From CAZTGZ01 sp964613385 (GTDB taxonomy: Bacteria > Bacteroidota > Bacteroidia > NS11-12g > UBA9320): DNA of 64,000 bases. The notes beneath the pieces were generated by a model. The model did not search any database. It worked only from the letters and a program-made list of their open reading frames with translations, and had not been told where the DNA came from. Below, one piece after another: positions 8,671 through 17,043 of this stretch; the first letter of the stretch is position 1; each line of letters opens with the position of its first letter. The stretch is from the NCBI GenBank assembly GCA_964613385.1, contig CAZTGZ010000003.1, forward strand, positions 1 through 64,000, in the 5' to 3' direction. Made by a program: the position numbers and the translations under genes.

Positions 8671-9489
8671 ATGTTAAACAGAATACTATTCCCGACAGAT
8701 TTCTCCGACAATGCAGGAAATGCCCTGCAATTCGCGGCCGGTGTGGCACAATTCACAGGAGCAGACCTGATTCTTATACACGCACAGCATGTACCTGCCA
8801 TTGATGTGCAAGACGCAGCCATGGTTTTGGATAATGCCATGCAGGAACTGAAAGCAGCCACCGTTCTGGAACTTGAAGCACTGAAAAGACAAATTGAAGA
8901 TAAATATTTTCTGAAAAACGTAAGTGTTGAAGTTGAGTTTGGCTTTGCCAGGGATTTAATCATCGACAAGGCAGATTCAATGCATGCAGATTTGGTTATC
9001 ATGGGAACCAAAGGAAGCTCGGATGTTCTGGACAATTTGTTGGGAAGTGTTACTTCTCATGTGATGAAAGGAATTCACAAACCATTGATGGTTGTACCTT
9101 CCGGTGCCGAGTTCTCAGCCCTCAAGAAAATTGCATTTGCCTCTCAATTATGGCATGAAGATATAGATAAACTGGATTGGCTGGATGATTTCACCAAGGT
9201 TTTTAACCCCGAACTTCACGTAATCCATGTGATCAAAGAAAATCAGGAACTCAATGCCGCACAACGCGAAGTGCTCGACAAAATGGGCCATAAACATCCA
9301 CAATTGTCCATGGAAGTCCTGACTGGAAACCATGTAGCCGAATCTATTGAAACATATATCTCCGGAAATCAGATAAACCTGCTGGCCATGAGAGCCGGAG
9401 AAAGAGGTTTCTTCGAAGATTTATTTCATAAAAGCGTTACCAGACATGTAGCCATGCATGCGCACACGCCAACCATTATTTTCCATTAA
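8671..9489 (+). CDS. Universal stress protein, two tandem UspA domains
   Basis: 272 residues. The first UspA domain (1-150) starts LNRILFPTDFSDNAGNAL and carries the nucleotide-binding pattern G-x2-G-x9-G-[ST] in MGTKGSSDVLDNLLGS. The second domain (150-272) is degenerate in this motif. It is cytoplasmic, and ATP or AMP binding is likely for the first half. It begins a short operon with the next three genes (gaps of 22, 3 and 22 bases). Tandem UspA genes are often in FNR or DosR type anaerobic regulons, which fits the flanking oxygen-sensor and cbb3 genes. A possible promoter (TTG at 8619-8621, TCTTTTTG ending at 8644) deviates from the consensus by one base. Confidence 0.9.
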   Translation: MLNRILFPTDFSDNAGNALQFAAGVAQFTGADLILIHAQHVPAIDVQDAAMVLDNAMQELKAATVLELEALKRQIEDKYFLKNVSVEVEFGFARDLIIDKADSMHADLVIMGTKGSSDVLDNLLGSVTSHVMKGIHKPLMVVPSGAEFSALKKIAFASQLWHEDIDKLDWLDDFTKVFNPELHVIHVIKENQELNAAQREVLDKMGHKHPQLSMEVLTGNHVAESIETYISGNQINLLAMRAGERGFFEDLFHKSVTRHVAMHAHTPTIIFH

Positions 9490-9511
9490 ACGAACAGAAT
9501 TAAAACAAAAT

Positions 9512-9895
9512 ATGAACAATCAAGCACATCTTACTACACTGCACAACGAACATCAGGAATGGTCAGGAAAACTGAGTTTTTATGCAGTCGAACTCGCATC
9601 ATTCGAAAATCGCCTCGGAGAAATAGTACAACAGAACAATAAACAAGAAGTATTGGCACCCCTCGAGCATTTTCAGAATCAGTTCATCAGACAAAGAGAG
9701 GTAATTGACACCCTGAATCATGAAATCAATGTGTTTGAAGACCGCGTTGTTGAAAAAGCTAAGGAAAACAATGTAGCTACAGATCATAAAAGAATGGAAG
9801 ATCACACTGAATTGAGGGAAAGAATGACTCAGTTTGAAAAGGTGTTTGCTGAACTTAAAGAAGAATTTTCCAAGTATTTGAGCAAAGTGCTTTAA
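9512..9895 (+). CDS. Small alpha-helical protein of unknown function in the UspA operon
   Basis: 127 residues from MNNQAHLTTLH; an earlier in-frame ATG at 9458 lies inside the UspA gene and is rejected. The sequence is almost wholly amphipathic helix, rich in Glu, Lys, Gln and His, with no signal peptide, cysteine or membrane segment. The His and Glu residues (HNEHQEW; DHKRMEDHTE) could suit a four-helix bundle that binds metal, but they do not match the hemerythrin pattern well enough to call it. It is 3 bases before the next gene, so the two products probably act together or are at least co-made. Confidence 0.75.
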   Translation: MNNQAHLTTLHNEHQEWSGKLSFYAVELASFENRLGEIVQQNNKQEVLAPLEHFQNQFIRQREVIDTLNHEINVFEDRVVEKAKENNVATDHKRMEDHTELRERMTQFEKVFAELKEEFSKYLSKVL

Positions 9896-9898
9896 TCC

Positions 9899-10267
9899 AT
9901 GAAAATTGATATTCAGGACAATAGAACCATCGAAGAAATTAAGGCGGATTTCTCTGCACATTTTCCCGGTTTGAAGATTGAATTCGTATCTCATAGTCAC
10001 TCCGATGGCGAAGGGTCTGCAAAAGGTGACATAGTTAAAGGGAATCCAAAATTGTGGGAATTGCGAAAATTTCACACGGAAATGGCCATCCAAATTGACG
10101 AAAATTGGAAAGTTGCCGAATTGGAAGGATTATTCCGGGATAGATTCGGATTATTTATACAAGTTTTTCGAAAGTCAGGTAAGGTTTGGCTCGAAACAGT
10201 GAACACAGATTCATGGACCCTAAAACAGCAAATGGAAAGAAGCGCGGAATCTTTAGATTTGTCGTAA
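9899..10267 (+). CDS. Small protein of unknown function in the UspA operon
   Basis: 122 residues, no signal peptide. Alpha/beta composition: an N-terminal strand and helix (MKIDIQDNRTIEEIKADFSAHFPGL), a second strand (KIEFVSHSHSD), a central loop, and a C-terminal half WKVAELEGLFRDRFGLFIQVFRKSG that reads like a ubiquitin-like or ferredoxin-like beta-grasp element. I do not recognise a named family. It follows the helical gene by 3 bases and precedes the second UspA by 22, so it belongs to the same transcript. Context suggests a role in microaerobic or stationary-phase physiology. Confidence 0.75.
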   Translation: MKIDIQDNRTIEEIKADFSAHFPGLKIEFVSHSHSDGEGSAKGDIVKGNPKLWELRKFHTEMAIQIDENWKVAELEGLFRDRFGLFIQVFRKSGKVWLETVNTDSWTLKQQMERSAESLDLS

Positions 10268-10289
10268 TCTTACTAATTTGCCAACCAAT

Positions 10290-11114
10290 ATGTCATACAA
10301 AATCATTCTGACTACCGATTTTTCAGAAAATGCCAGAATAGCGGCTGATTATACTTATGCCCGCTTTCCGGATGCCCATATTTTTCTCATGCATGTTTTC
10401 GGAACTCCCCAGGTCGGACATTCCGTAATGATTTCCATTGATGATATTTTGGAAAAAGATGCGAGGGCGGAAATGGAAAATGAAATGAGTCGACTGTCCC
10501 GGGAATTTCCCTACCGCACAGGAATTACTGAAACGGTATTGATAAATGGAGAGTTTGCCAATGCCTTAAAGGAAGTGATCACCAATCGAGAGGCCAATCT
10601 GGTTATTATGGGTACCAAGGGCGCCGGTGCCATCAAAGGAAAATTGTTCGGAAGCAATGCATCAAAAATGATTGGCCGTTTGAATATTCCCCTTTTGCTG
10701 GTTCCTGATCTCGATCACTCCATTCCAAGTGAGGCCGGCAGCAAGGCGGTTTTGGCCAGTGACTTGAATGCCATCAGGAGTGTTCCGGCTCTCGTTCAGT
10801 TGGTGAAGCAATTACAACCCGGCGAATGTGAACTGGATGTTTTATATGTGAGCCAGGGCAATGAAACCATAAATCAAAGCCAAAAAGAACAACTCCTGAG
10901 TTCACTTCAGGTACTTAATCCTGAGTTTCATCGGGTTGCCGGTGAAAATGTATCTGATGTAATCGAAGAGTTCGTGCAACACCATGGCAATTATCTCCTC
11001 ATTATGGTCCATCGCAAACATTCTATGCTCGATAAACTCTTCAAAAGCAGTGTGAGCAAGAATCTCGCCTTATCCATCAAAGTCCCCACACTTGTCCTGA
11101 ACGAGGATGTCTGA
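10290..11114 (+). CDS. Universal stress protein, two tandem UspA domains (second copy)
   Basis: 274 residues from MSYKIILTTDFSENA; an ATG 12 bases upstream is possible but leaves the typical UspA start at residue 5. The first domain keeps the nucleotide loop MGTKGAGAIKGKLFGSNAS; the second (about 150-274) is divergent. It is a distant paralogue of the protein at 8671-9489 and closes the same operon. Cytoplasmic stress-survival factor of unknown partner. The next gene, ccoI, starts 122 bases later behind an FNR-like box, which marks a new transcription unit. Confidence 0.9.
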   Translation: MSYKIILTTDFSENARIAADYTYARFPDAHIFLMHVFGTPQVGHSVMISIDDILEKDARAEMENEMSRLSREFPYRTGITETVLINGEFANALKEVITNREANLVIMGTKGAGAIKGKLFGSNASKMIGRLNIPLLLVPDLDHSIPSEAGSKAVLASDLNAIRSVPALVQLVKQLQPGECELDVLYVSQGNETINQSQKEQLLSSLQVLNPEFHRVAGENVSDVIEEFVQHHGNYLLIMVHRKHSMLDKLFKSSVSKNLALSIKVPTLVLNEDV

Positions 11115-11157
11115 TGCCGCTTTGGATCGCATTTAGAATCATTCCAGACTAAATGAA

Positions 11158-11171
11158 TTGATAAATATCAT
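11158..11171. promoter_or_regulatory. FNR-like palindrome TTGAT-AAAT-ATCAT before ccoI
   Basis: Matches the FNR/FixK consensus TTGAT-N4-ATCAA at 9 of 10 defined bases. It is centred 72 bases before the ccoI ATG, and is the obvious candidate target of the REC-CRP regulator, whose recognition helix keeps the Glu and Arg that read TGA. Confidence 0.6.
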
Positions 11172-11199
11172 AACCACGTCTGACGCAGTTCAGTTCAGC

Positions 11200-11231
11200 C
11201 TTGTGAGTTTCATTACAAATTTGCTCACAAG
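11200..11231. promoter_or_regulatory. Inverted repeat CTTGTGAG-N16-CTCACAAG before ccoI
   Basis: Perfect 8-bp arms (11200-11207 and 11224-11231) ending 5 bases before the ccoI start. It could be a second operator or a hairpin in the 5' leader that hides the start. CAAATTTG (11216-11223), within one base of the -7 consensus, lies between the arms. Confidence 0.4.
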
Positions 11232-11236
11232 AATTA

Positions 11237-13627
11237 ATGAAAACGTCAGTCGGCCAACAGCTTCTGTGCTTCCATTGTGGGGATATCGTCCTAAGCGAAA
11301 TTAAGCAAGGGGATAAATCCTTTTGTTGCGAAGGCTGCCTTACCGTACATAATATCCTTTCTGAAAGTGGAATGGGGCATTATTACGAGATGGGCCGTGG
11401 AAGTGGGAACAAGGTCCTCCATAAAGATGCAGAGGAATTTGCCTTTCTGGATAATCCTGAAATTGCCGGACTTCTTATAGATTTCAAAAACGAGGATCTG
11501 GTCAGGCTCAATCTTCAATTACCTGCCATTCATTGCAGCTCTTGTATTTGGTTGTTGGAACATCTCAACTTATTGCATCCGGGAATTTTGTTTGGCCGGG
11601 TCGATTTCTTAAAAAAAGAACTCACGGTTAGGGTTGATCCCAATAAGATTTCAGTTCGCCAACTCGTTGAATTACTGAGAGATATAGGATATAAACCCGA
11701 TATTTCTCTCAAGCAGGAACAAAAGGAAAAACAAGATAAAAGTGAACGTGATTTATTGCTGAAACTGGCCGTTGCCGGATTTTGCTTCGGCAACATCATG
11801 CTCTTCAGTTTTCCGGAATATTTCGGACTTAAACTACGGGAAGACGAAGTTTTCGCGAGGTTCTTCTCGTACATAAATTTAGTACTTGCACTTCCGGTAT
11901 TGTTCTATTCCGCCTATGATTATTTTGACTCAGCCATTAAGTCACTTAGAAAAAAGGTACTTCATATTAACGTACCCCTTGCTCTGGGCATGTTGGCGTT
12001 ATTTCTGAGAAGTGCATATGAAATTATTTGGCAGGTTGGTCCGGGCTATCTCGATTCATTTGCCGGCTTATTGTTCTTTTTATTGAGTGGCAAATGGTTT
12101 CAGCAATATACCTGGAGCCATCTCAATTTCGAGAGAGATTATAAGAGTTATTTTCCTCTGGCAGTTACTGTAAAAGAAGGGGAACGATGGGTGAGCCGAT
12201 TGCTGAGTGAAATACAAAAAGGAGATCGTCTCAGGATTCGCAACGGGGAGTTGATCCCAGCGGATTCCATTGTTCTGAAAGGAGATGCTCTGATCGACTA
12301 CAGTTTTGTAACCGGTGAATCCATTCCTGTTTCCAAAGTGCTGGGAGAAATTGTTTACGGAGGCGGAAGACAAAGCGGTGCTGCCATTGAAATCGAAATT
12401 GTAAAGGAAGTAGCCCAAAGCCAACTTACCAGAATTTGGAATGGCCAGGAAAGCACGCAAAAGGAATCGTCTCTCGAATCCTTCTCATCTAAAGTGAGCA
12501 GATATTTCACCATTGCACTGCTCGCCATTGCATGCAGCACCTTTCTGATTTGGAGCTTTAGCAGTTGGTCTATCGCATTTTTTTCCTTTACATCTGTACT
12601 CATAGTTGCTTGCCCATGTGCATTGGCCCTGTCTTCTCCGCTTGCCCTGGGAAATACCCTGAGGTTGTTGGGAAGAAAGGGTTTGTATTTGAAAAATGCC
12701 GCAGTAGTCGAACAAATGGCTCAGATTAATCATATTGTTTTCGACAAAACCGGAACGTTAACCGAACCTGAACTATTAAAAGTTAAATGGCTGGGAGGTC
12801 CGCTGAGTGAGTCAGAGAGCGCTGCCATCAAAGAACTCACATCTCATAGCAATCATCCATATAGCAGAGCGGTCTATCAATCTCTTCAGGCAGAGAATGG
12901 TCAGCATCTGACACAGATTACAGAAATACCTGGAAGCGGATTGAGCGGAATACATACGGAATTTGGGCAGGTTAAAATTGGGAATGCAGCTTTTAATGGT
13001 ATTTCCGGTATAATGAACAGCCCGGCAGTGTATGTCACTTTTAACGGCATCGAAAGAGGTAAGTTTCTTTTTGAAAACGCCTATCGTTCCAAAGTGGCTA
13101 ATTTGTTGAACGAATTGGGCAAAACGTTTAAAATCAGCATATTAAGTGGAGATCACGCTTCAGAAGAATTACATCTGAAAGAAATGTTCTCAGGGTTCGA
13201 TCAACTCAAATTCAATCAGACTCCTGAGCAAAAACAAAAATTTATTCAGGAATTGGAAGCCTCCGGAGATCGGGTGATGATGGTTGGAGATGGTCTAAAT
13301 GATGCCGGAGCTCTCCGTATGAGCAATACCGGAATTGCCATTTCTGGTCAGGGCGGTCAGTTCACACCGGCGGCATCAGGTATTCTCATGGCCGCTGAAT
13401 TGGAGAATTTTCCGTCCATGATGAAATTGGCCAAACGAACACTTGGTGCCATTCATTTTAGTTTCGCAATTTCTATCCTTTACAATATTGTGGGTTTGTG
13501 GTTTGCCGTACAGGGACAATTGTCACCTGTTTTGGCAGCAGTACTCATGCCGTTGAGTTCCATTTCTGTGGTGCTCATCAATACTTTTATCACCAATTAT
13601 TATGCATATAAACTGAAACTGAAATGA
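11237..13627 (+). CDS. ccoI: CcoI/FixI-type copper-transporting P-type ATPase for cbb3 oxidase assembly
   Basis: 796 residues. It exports Cu(I) across the inner membrane for the CuB site of cbb3 oxidase. N-terminal metal-binding region with CFHCG and CCEGC (residues 11-35), then an HMA-like domain with HCSSC (about 96-100). Eight predicted membrane helices, the CPC ion motif (VACPCALALSSP), the phosphorylated Asp in FDKTGTLTEPE, the HP motif in SNHPYSRAV and the hinge GDGLNDAGAL. The stop codon overlaps ccoS (ATGA). First gene of the cbb3 operon, under the FNR-like box. The order I-S-N-O-Q-P-G-H is usual for Bacteroidota, where ccoI comes first. Confidence 0.95.
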   Translation: MKTSVGQQLLCFHCGDIVLSEIKQGDKSFCCEGCLTVHNILSESGMGHYYEMGRGSGNKVLHKDAEEFAFLDNPEIAGLLIDFKNEDLVRLNLQLPAIHCSSCIWLLEHLNLLHPGILFGRVDFLKKELTVRVDPNKISVRQLVELLRDIGYKPDISLKQEQKEKQDKSERDLLLKLAVAGFCFGNIMLFSFPEYFGLKLREDEVFARFFSYINLVLALPVLFYSAYDYFDSAIKSLRKKVLHINVPLALGMLALFLRSAYEIIWQVGPGYLDSFAGLLFFLLSGKWFQQYTWSHLNFERDYKSYFPLAVTVKEGERWVSRLLSEIQKGDRLRIRNGELIPADSIVLKGDALIDYSFVTGESIPVSKVLGEIVYGGGRQSGAAIEIEIVKEVAQSQLTRIWNGQESTQKESSLESFSSKVSRYFTIALLAIACSTFLIWSFSSWSIAFFSFTSVLIVACPCALALSSPLALGNTLRLLGRKGLYLKNAAVVEQMAQINHIVFDKTGTLTEPELLKVKWLGGPLSESESAAIKELTSHSNHPYSRAVYQSLQAENGQHLTQITEIPGSGLSGIHTEFGQVKIGNAAFNGISGIMNSPAVYVTFNGIERGKFLFENAYRSKVANLLNELGKTFKISILSGDHASEELHLKEMFSGFDQLKFNQTPEQKQKFIQELEASGDRVMMVGDGLNDAGALRMSNTGIAISGQGGQFTPAASGILMAAELENFPSMMKLAKRTLGAIHFSFAISILYNIVGLWFAVQGQLSPVLAAVLMPLSSISVVLINTFITNYYAYKLKLK

Positions 13628-13782
13628 GCGTAATATTCATACTCATAGGATGCAGCATTGCATTGGCGCTGATCTTTTTAGCTGCCTTTTTTTGGTCTGT
13701 TAAGTCAGGTCAAAACGACGATCTGCATACACCTTCCGTTCGAATTTTATTTGAAGATAAACCAAAATCCAATAATCCTTAA
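13624..13782 (+). CDS. ccoS: CcoS, cbb3 oxidase maturation protein
   Basis: 52 residues (MSVIFILIGCSIALALIFLA... ending KPKSNNP), one N-terminal membrane helix followed by FFWSVKSGQNDDLHTPSVRILFED. The W-x-V-x-x-G-Q-x-D-D-L-x-T-P-x-x-R-I/M-L pattern is typical for CcoS, which is needed to put heme and copper into CcoN. It starts inside the ccoI stop (ATGA) and ends 9 bases before ccoNO. Confidence 0.93.
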   Translation: MSVIFILIGCSIALALIFLAAFFWSVKSGQNDDLHTPSVRILFEDKPKSNNP

Positions 13783-13791
13783 TCTTTTAAA

Positions 13792-15960
13792 ATGATGCAA
13801 AAAGAACAGTTTTTCTACGACAACCGGATTGTGAGAAACTTCGCAATTGCCACCGTCATATGGGGCATTGTGGGTATGCTGGTCGGGGTAATCATCGCCA
13901 CCCAGCTATTTCATCCGCAACTGAATTTTACTCAGTATCTCACTTTTGGCAGAATCAGACCGCTGCATACCAATGCAGTAATCTTTGCCTTTGTGGGTAA
14001 CGCAATTTTTATGGGTGTGTATTACTCACTCCAACGATTACTTAAAACCAGGATGTTCAGCGATGCGCTCAGCAATATCCATTTTTGGGGTTGGCAACTC
14101 ATTATTGTAGCTGCAGCACTTACCCTTCCATTGGGTATTACAACCTCCAAAGAATACGCTGAACTCGAATGGCCCATCGATATCGCCATTGCGCTTATTT
14201 GGGTGGTTTTTGGTATCAACATGTTCGGCACAATTATCAAACGCCGCGAACGCCATTTATATGTAGCCATTTGGTTCTATATAGCAACGTTCGTAACGGT
14301 GGCAGTGCTGCACATTGTAAACTCATTTGAATTACCCATAGGTTTCTTAAAAAGCTACAGCTGGTATGCCGGAGTACAGGATGCATTGGTGCAATGGTGG
14401 TATGGGCACAATGCGGTGGCATTCTTCCTCACTACACCATTCCTGGGGCTCATGTACTATTATATGCCCAAAATGGCGGATAGACCGGTGTATTCTTATA
14501 AATTGTCCATTCTCCACTTTTGGTCATTGATTTTCTTGTATATATGGGCAGGTCCACACCACTTACTTTACAGCTCACTTCCTGATTGGGCTCAAACATT
14601 AGGTGTGATTTTCTCCATAATGCTCATCGCTCCATCCTGGGGTGGTATGCTCAATGGCCTGCTTACCTTGAGAGGTGCCTGGGATAAAGTACGCGACGAT
14701 GTGTTGTTGAAATTCATGGTGGTAGGTATTACCTGCTACGGTATGGCCACTTTTGAAGGTCCCATGCTGTCACTAAAAAATGTGAATGCCATCGCCCACT
14801 TCACCGATTGGATCGTAAGCCACGTTCACGTTGGTGCTTTGGGATGGAATGGTTTCTTAACCTTCGCCATGCTCTATTGGCTGGTTCCACGAATTTTTAA
14901 TACCACTCTGTATAGCGCTAAAGCAGCCAATACACATTTCTGGATCGCTACTTTGGGTATTATTTTATATGCCATCCCAATGTATTTCTCCGGATATACC
15001 CAAGGTTTAATGTGGAAAGAATTTACGGAAGAAGGGTTACTCCGTTATGGAAACTTCCTGGATACAACCATCCGTATTTTACCCATGCACATGCTCAGAG
15101 CCCTGGGTGGATTCCTGTATTGGTCAGGAGCCATTATTATGGCCTGGAACCTGCTAAAAACAGCGCGCAGCGGTAAACTCATCGCCAATGAAGCAGCTGA
15201 AGCCTATGCTCTAACAGCACAGGAAGATTCACATGCAACGAAAGATCATTGGCACAGATGGATTGAAAGAAGACCTATTCAAATGCTCGTGGCTTCATTG
15301 GTTATGATTTTGGTAGGTACCATTTTCGAATTTGTTCCGATGTTCCTGGTTAAGAGCAATGTTAAAACCATTGAAAGTATACAACCTTATACTCCATTAG
15401 AGTTGGAAGGCCGGGATATTTATATCAGAGAAGGATGTAACAGTTGTCACTCTCAATTGGTTCGTCCATTCAGAAGCGAGACTGAACGCTATGGCGATTA
15501 CTCCAAATCCGGCGAATATGTTTATGATCACCCATTCTTATGGGGCTCAAAACGCACCGGGCCTGATTTGGCCAGGGAAGGTAATACCACCAGTCGTGCC
15601 TATAAAAGTGCTTCCTGGCACTTCCAGCATATGCGCGAACCGGGAAGTACCTCTCCAAAGTCTATCATGCCTCCTTATCCATGGTTGTATTCACAAAGCT
15701 TGAATACATCTTCAACGCAGAAAAAAATATCTGCGATGCGTACCCTCGGAGTTCCTTATGAAAAGGGTTATGAAAATGTGGCGCTGAGCGATTTAAAAGC
15801 GCAAGCCTCTAATCTGGCAGCAGAACTGAAAAAAGAAGGATTTGACCTGAATCCCGATGATGGCATCAAGCTCGAAGACAGCGAAATCGTTGCGCTAATT
15901 GCCTATCTGCAGAAACTTGGAAGAGATATTAAACCTGAATCGGTAGCCCTAAATAAATAA
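13792..15960 (+). CDS. ccoNO: Fused cbb3 cytochrome c oxidase subunits I and II (CcoN-CcoO)
   Basis: 722 residues; a second in-frame ATG follows at 13795. The CcoN part (about 1-480) has 12 or more membrane helices, heme ligands in RPLHTNAV and SHVHVGALGW, CuB ligands in YGHNAV and GPHHLLYSS, and the tyrosine helix VYSYKLSILHF. After a cytoplasmic linker and one membrane helix (about 500-522) comes CcoO with one heme c site, C549-N-S-C-H, and an axial-Met region SIMPPYPWL. Reduces oxygen to water with high affinity and pumps protons. Fusion of N and O is normal in Bacteroidota. Three bases separate it from ccoQ. Confidence 0.97.
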   Translation: MMQKEQFFYDNRIVRNFAIATVIWGIVGMLVGVIIATQLFHPQLNFTQYLTFGRIRPLHTNAVIFAFVGNAIFMGVYYSLQRLLKTRMFSDALSNIHFWGWQLIIVAAALTLPLGITTSKEYAELEWPIDIAIALIWVVFGINMFGTIIKRRERHLYVAIWFYIATFVTVAVLHIVNSFELPIGFLKSYSWYAGVQDALVQWWYGHNAVAFFLTTPFLGLMYYYMPKMADRPVYSYKLSILHFWSLIFLYIWAGPHHLLYSSLPDWAQTLGVIFSIMLIAPSWGGMLNGLLTLRGAWDKVRDDVLLKFMVVGITCYGMATFEGPMLSLKNVNAIAHFTDWIVSHVHVGALGWNGFLTFAMLYWLVPRIFNTTLYSAKAANTHFWIATLGIILYAIPMYFSGYTQGLMWKEFTEEGLLRYGNFLDTTIRILPMHMLRALGGFLYWSGAIIMAWNLLKTARSGKLIANEAAEAYALTAQEDSHATKDHWHRWIERRPIQMLVASLVMILVGTIFEFVPMFLVKSNVKTIESIQPYTPLELEGRDIYIREGCNSCHSQLVRPFRSETERYGDYSKSGEYVYDHPFLWGSKRTGPDLAREGNTTSRAYKSASWHFQHMREPGSTSPKSIMPPYPWLYSQSLNTSSTQKKISAMRTLGVPYEKGYENVALSDLKAQASNLAAELKKEGFDLNPDDGIKLEDSEIVALIAYLQKLGRDIKPESVALNK

Positions 15961-15963
15961 GCC

Positions 15964-16146
15964 ATGCTCAGTCAAATGCTCAATAAAATAGAAGGAGCCG
16001 ATATCTATGTGATATTGTCTCTGATGATTTTCCTTGGACTCTTTCTGTTCGCAACCGTATATGTATGGAAAGCAGATCGCGGTCACATCCGGAAAATGAG
16101 TGAATTACCTTTTAATGAATCCAATACCCAATCTGATTTATCATGA
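15964..16146 (+). CDS. ccoQ: CcoQ-like small cbb3 oxidase subunit
   Basis: 60 residues with one membrane helix (about 14-36) and a short charged tail. Position between ccoO and ccoP and its size identify it; sequence alone is too short for a firm call. CcoQ stabilises the oxidase complex in other bacteria. The last codons overlap the ccoP start (ATGA at 16143-16146). Confidence 0.85.
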   Translation: MLSQMLNKIEGADIYVILSLMIFLGLFLFATVYVWKADRGHIRKMSELPFNESNTQSDLS

Positions 16147-17036
16147 AAACAACGTATAAATTATTCCTTTCAGCCTGTATGGCAATGATTGGACACAGTG
16201 TTTTGGCTCAGGAATCAGCCAAAGCTGAAGTTTTCACCACTCCACTTCCATTAGGTGGAGAAGGACTCATGTACCTTATTGGTATCATCGTTTTTGTACT
16301 TCTTATTCTTGTTTTAGTGCTTTGGAGAATCAGCAGACACCTCAAAAGTTATTACAAGGGAGAGTTCAACAAAGAAGAAGTGGAATATAAGTATCCATGG
16401 GAGCGCCTGTTCCAGTTCAGATCTGTCTCAACCGATAAGGATGTTATGATGGATCACTCTTATGATGGAATCGTGGAATTAGACAATCCTCCTCCGCCAT
16501 GGTTTATGTATTTATTCTATGGAACTATATTGTTTGCTGCCATCTATTTTGTGCGCTACAGCGTAACGGGTGATGGCCCAACACAGTTGCAGGAGTACAC
16601 GGCTGAATTGAAATCTGCCGAAGAAGTACATGAGGCATATCTTTCCAAAGCGGCAGATCTGATCGATGAAACCAATGTGGTCGCACTATCAGAAAAGGCA
16701 GATATCGATGCCGGTGCTACCATTTACAAGGAGAAATGTCAGGTATGTCATAAGGACAAAGGTCAGGGTGAAGTTGGACCTAATCTTACAGATGAATACT
16801 GGATACATGGTGGAGATATCAAGGATGTTTTCAAAACCATTAAATACGGTGTTACTGAGAAGGGAATGCAAAGCTGGCAGAAAGATCTGAATCCCAAGAT
16901 GATTCAACAGGTTGCCAGTTTCATTATGACCCTGCAGGGAACCAATCCTGAAGGTGCCAAGGCGCCTCAGGGCGAGAAATATGTGCCCGCAGGTAAAGAA
17001 GAAGCAGCACCCGCAGATTCAACCCTTAAGAGCTAA
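16143..17036 (+). CDS. ccoP: CcoP, membrane-bound cytochrome c subunit of cbb3 oxidase (one heme c)
   Basis: 297 residues: signal-like N-terminus (MKTTYKLFLSACMAMI...LAQ), a membrane helix at about 38-60, the CcoP N-terminal motif DGIVELDNPPPPWFMYLFYGTI with a second helix (about 118-140), and one cytochrome c domain with C199-Q-V-C-H203 and MQSW as likely axial Met region. Passes electrons to CcoO. Proteobacterial CcoP carries two heme c sites; only one CxxCH is present here. Seven bases before ccoG. Confidence 0.95.
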   Translation: MKTTYKLFLSACMAMIGHSVLAQESAKAEVFTTPLPLGGEGLMYLIGIIVFVLLILVLVLWRISRHLKSYYKGEFNKEEVEYKYPWERLFQFRSVSTDKDVMMDHSYDGIVELDNPPPPWFMYLFYGTILFAAIYFVRYSVTGDGPTQLQEYTAELKSAEEVHEAYLSKAADLIDETNVVALSEKADIDAGATIYKEKCQVCHKDKGQGEVGPNLTDEYWIHGGDIKDVFKTIKYGVTEKGMQSWQKDLNPKMIQQVASFIMTLQGTNPEGAKAPQGEKYVPAGKEEAAPADSTLKS

Positions 17037-17043
17037 TAACTGA

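Noticed and set aside
9458..9512. Longer N-terminus for the helical small protein
   Set aside because: It would start inside the UspA gene and adds 18 residues that do not continue the helix pattern.
9599..10093. 164-residue minus-strand open frame across the two small UspA-operon genes
   Set aside because: Phe/His-rich shadow of the plus-strand helical gene, no signal or domain.
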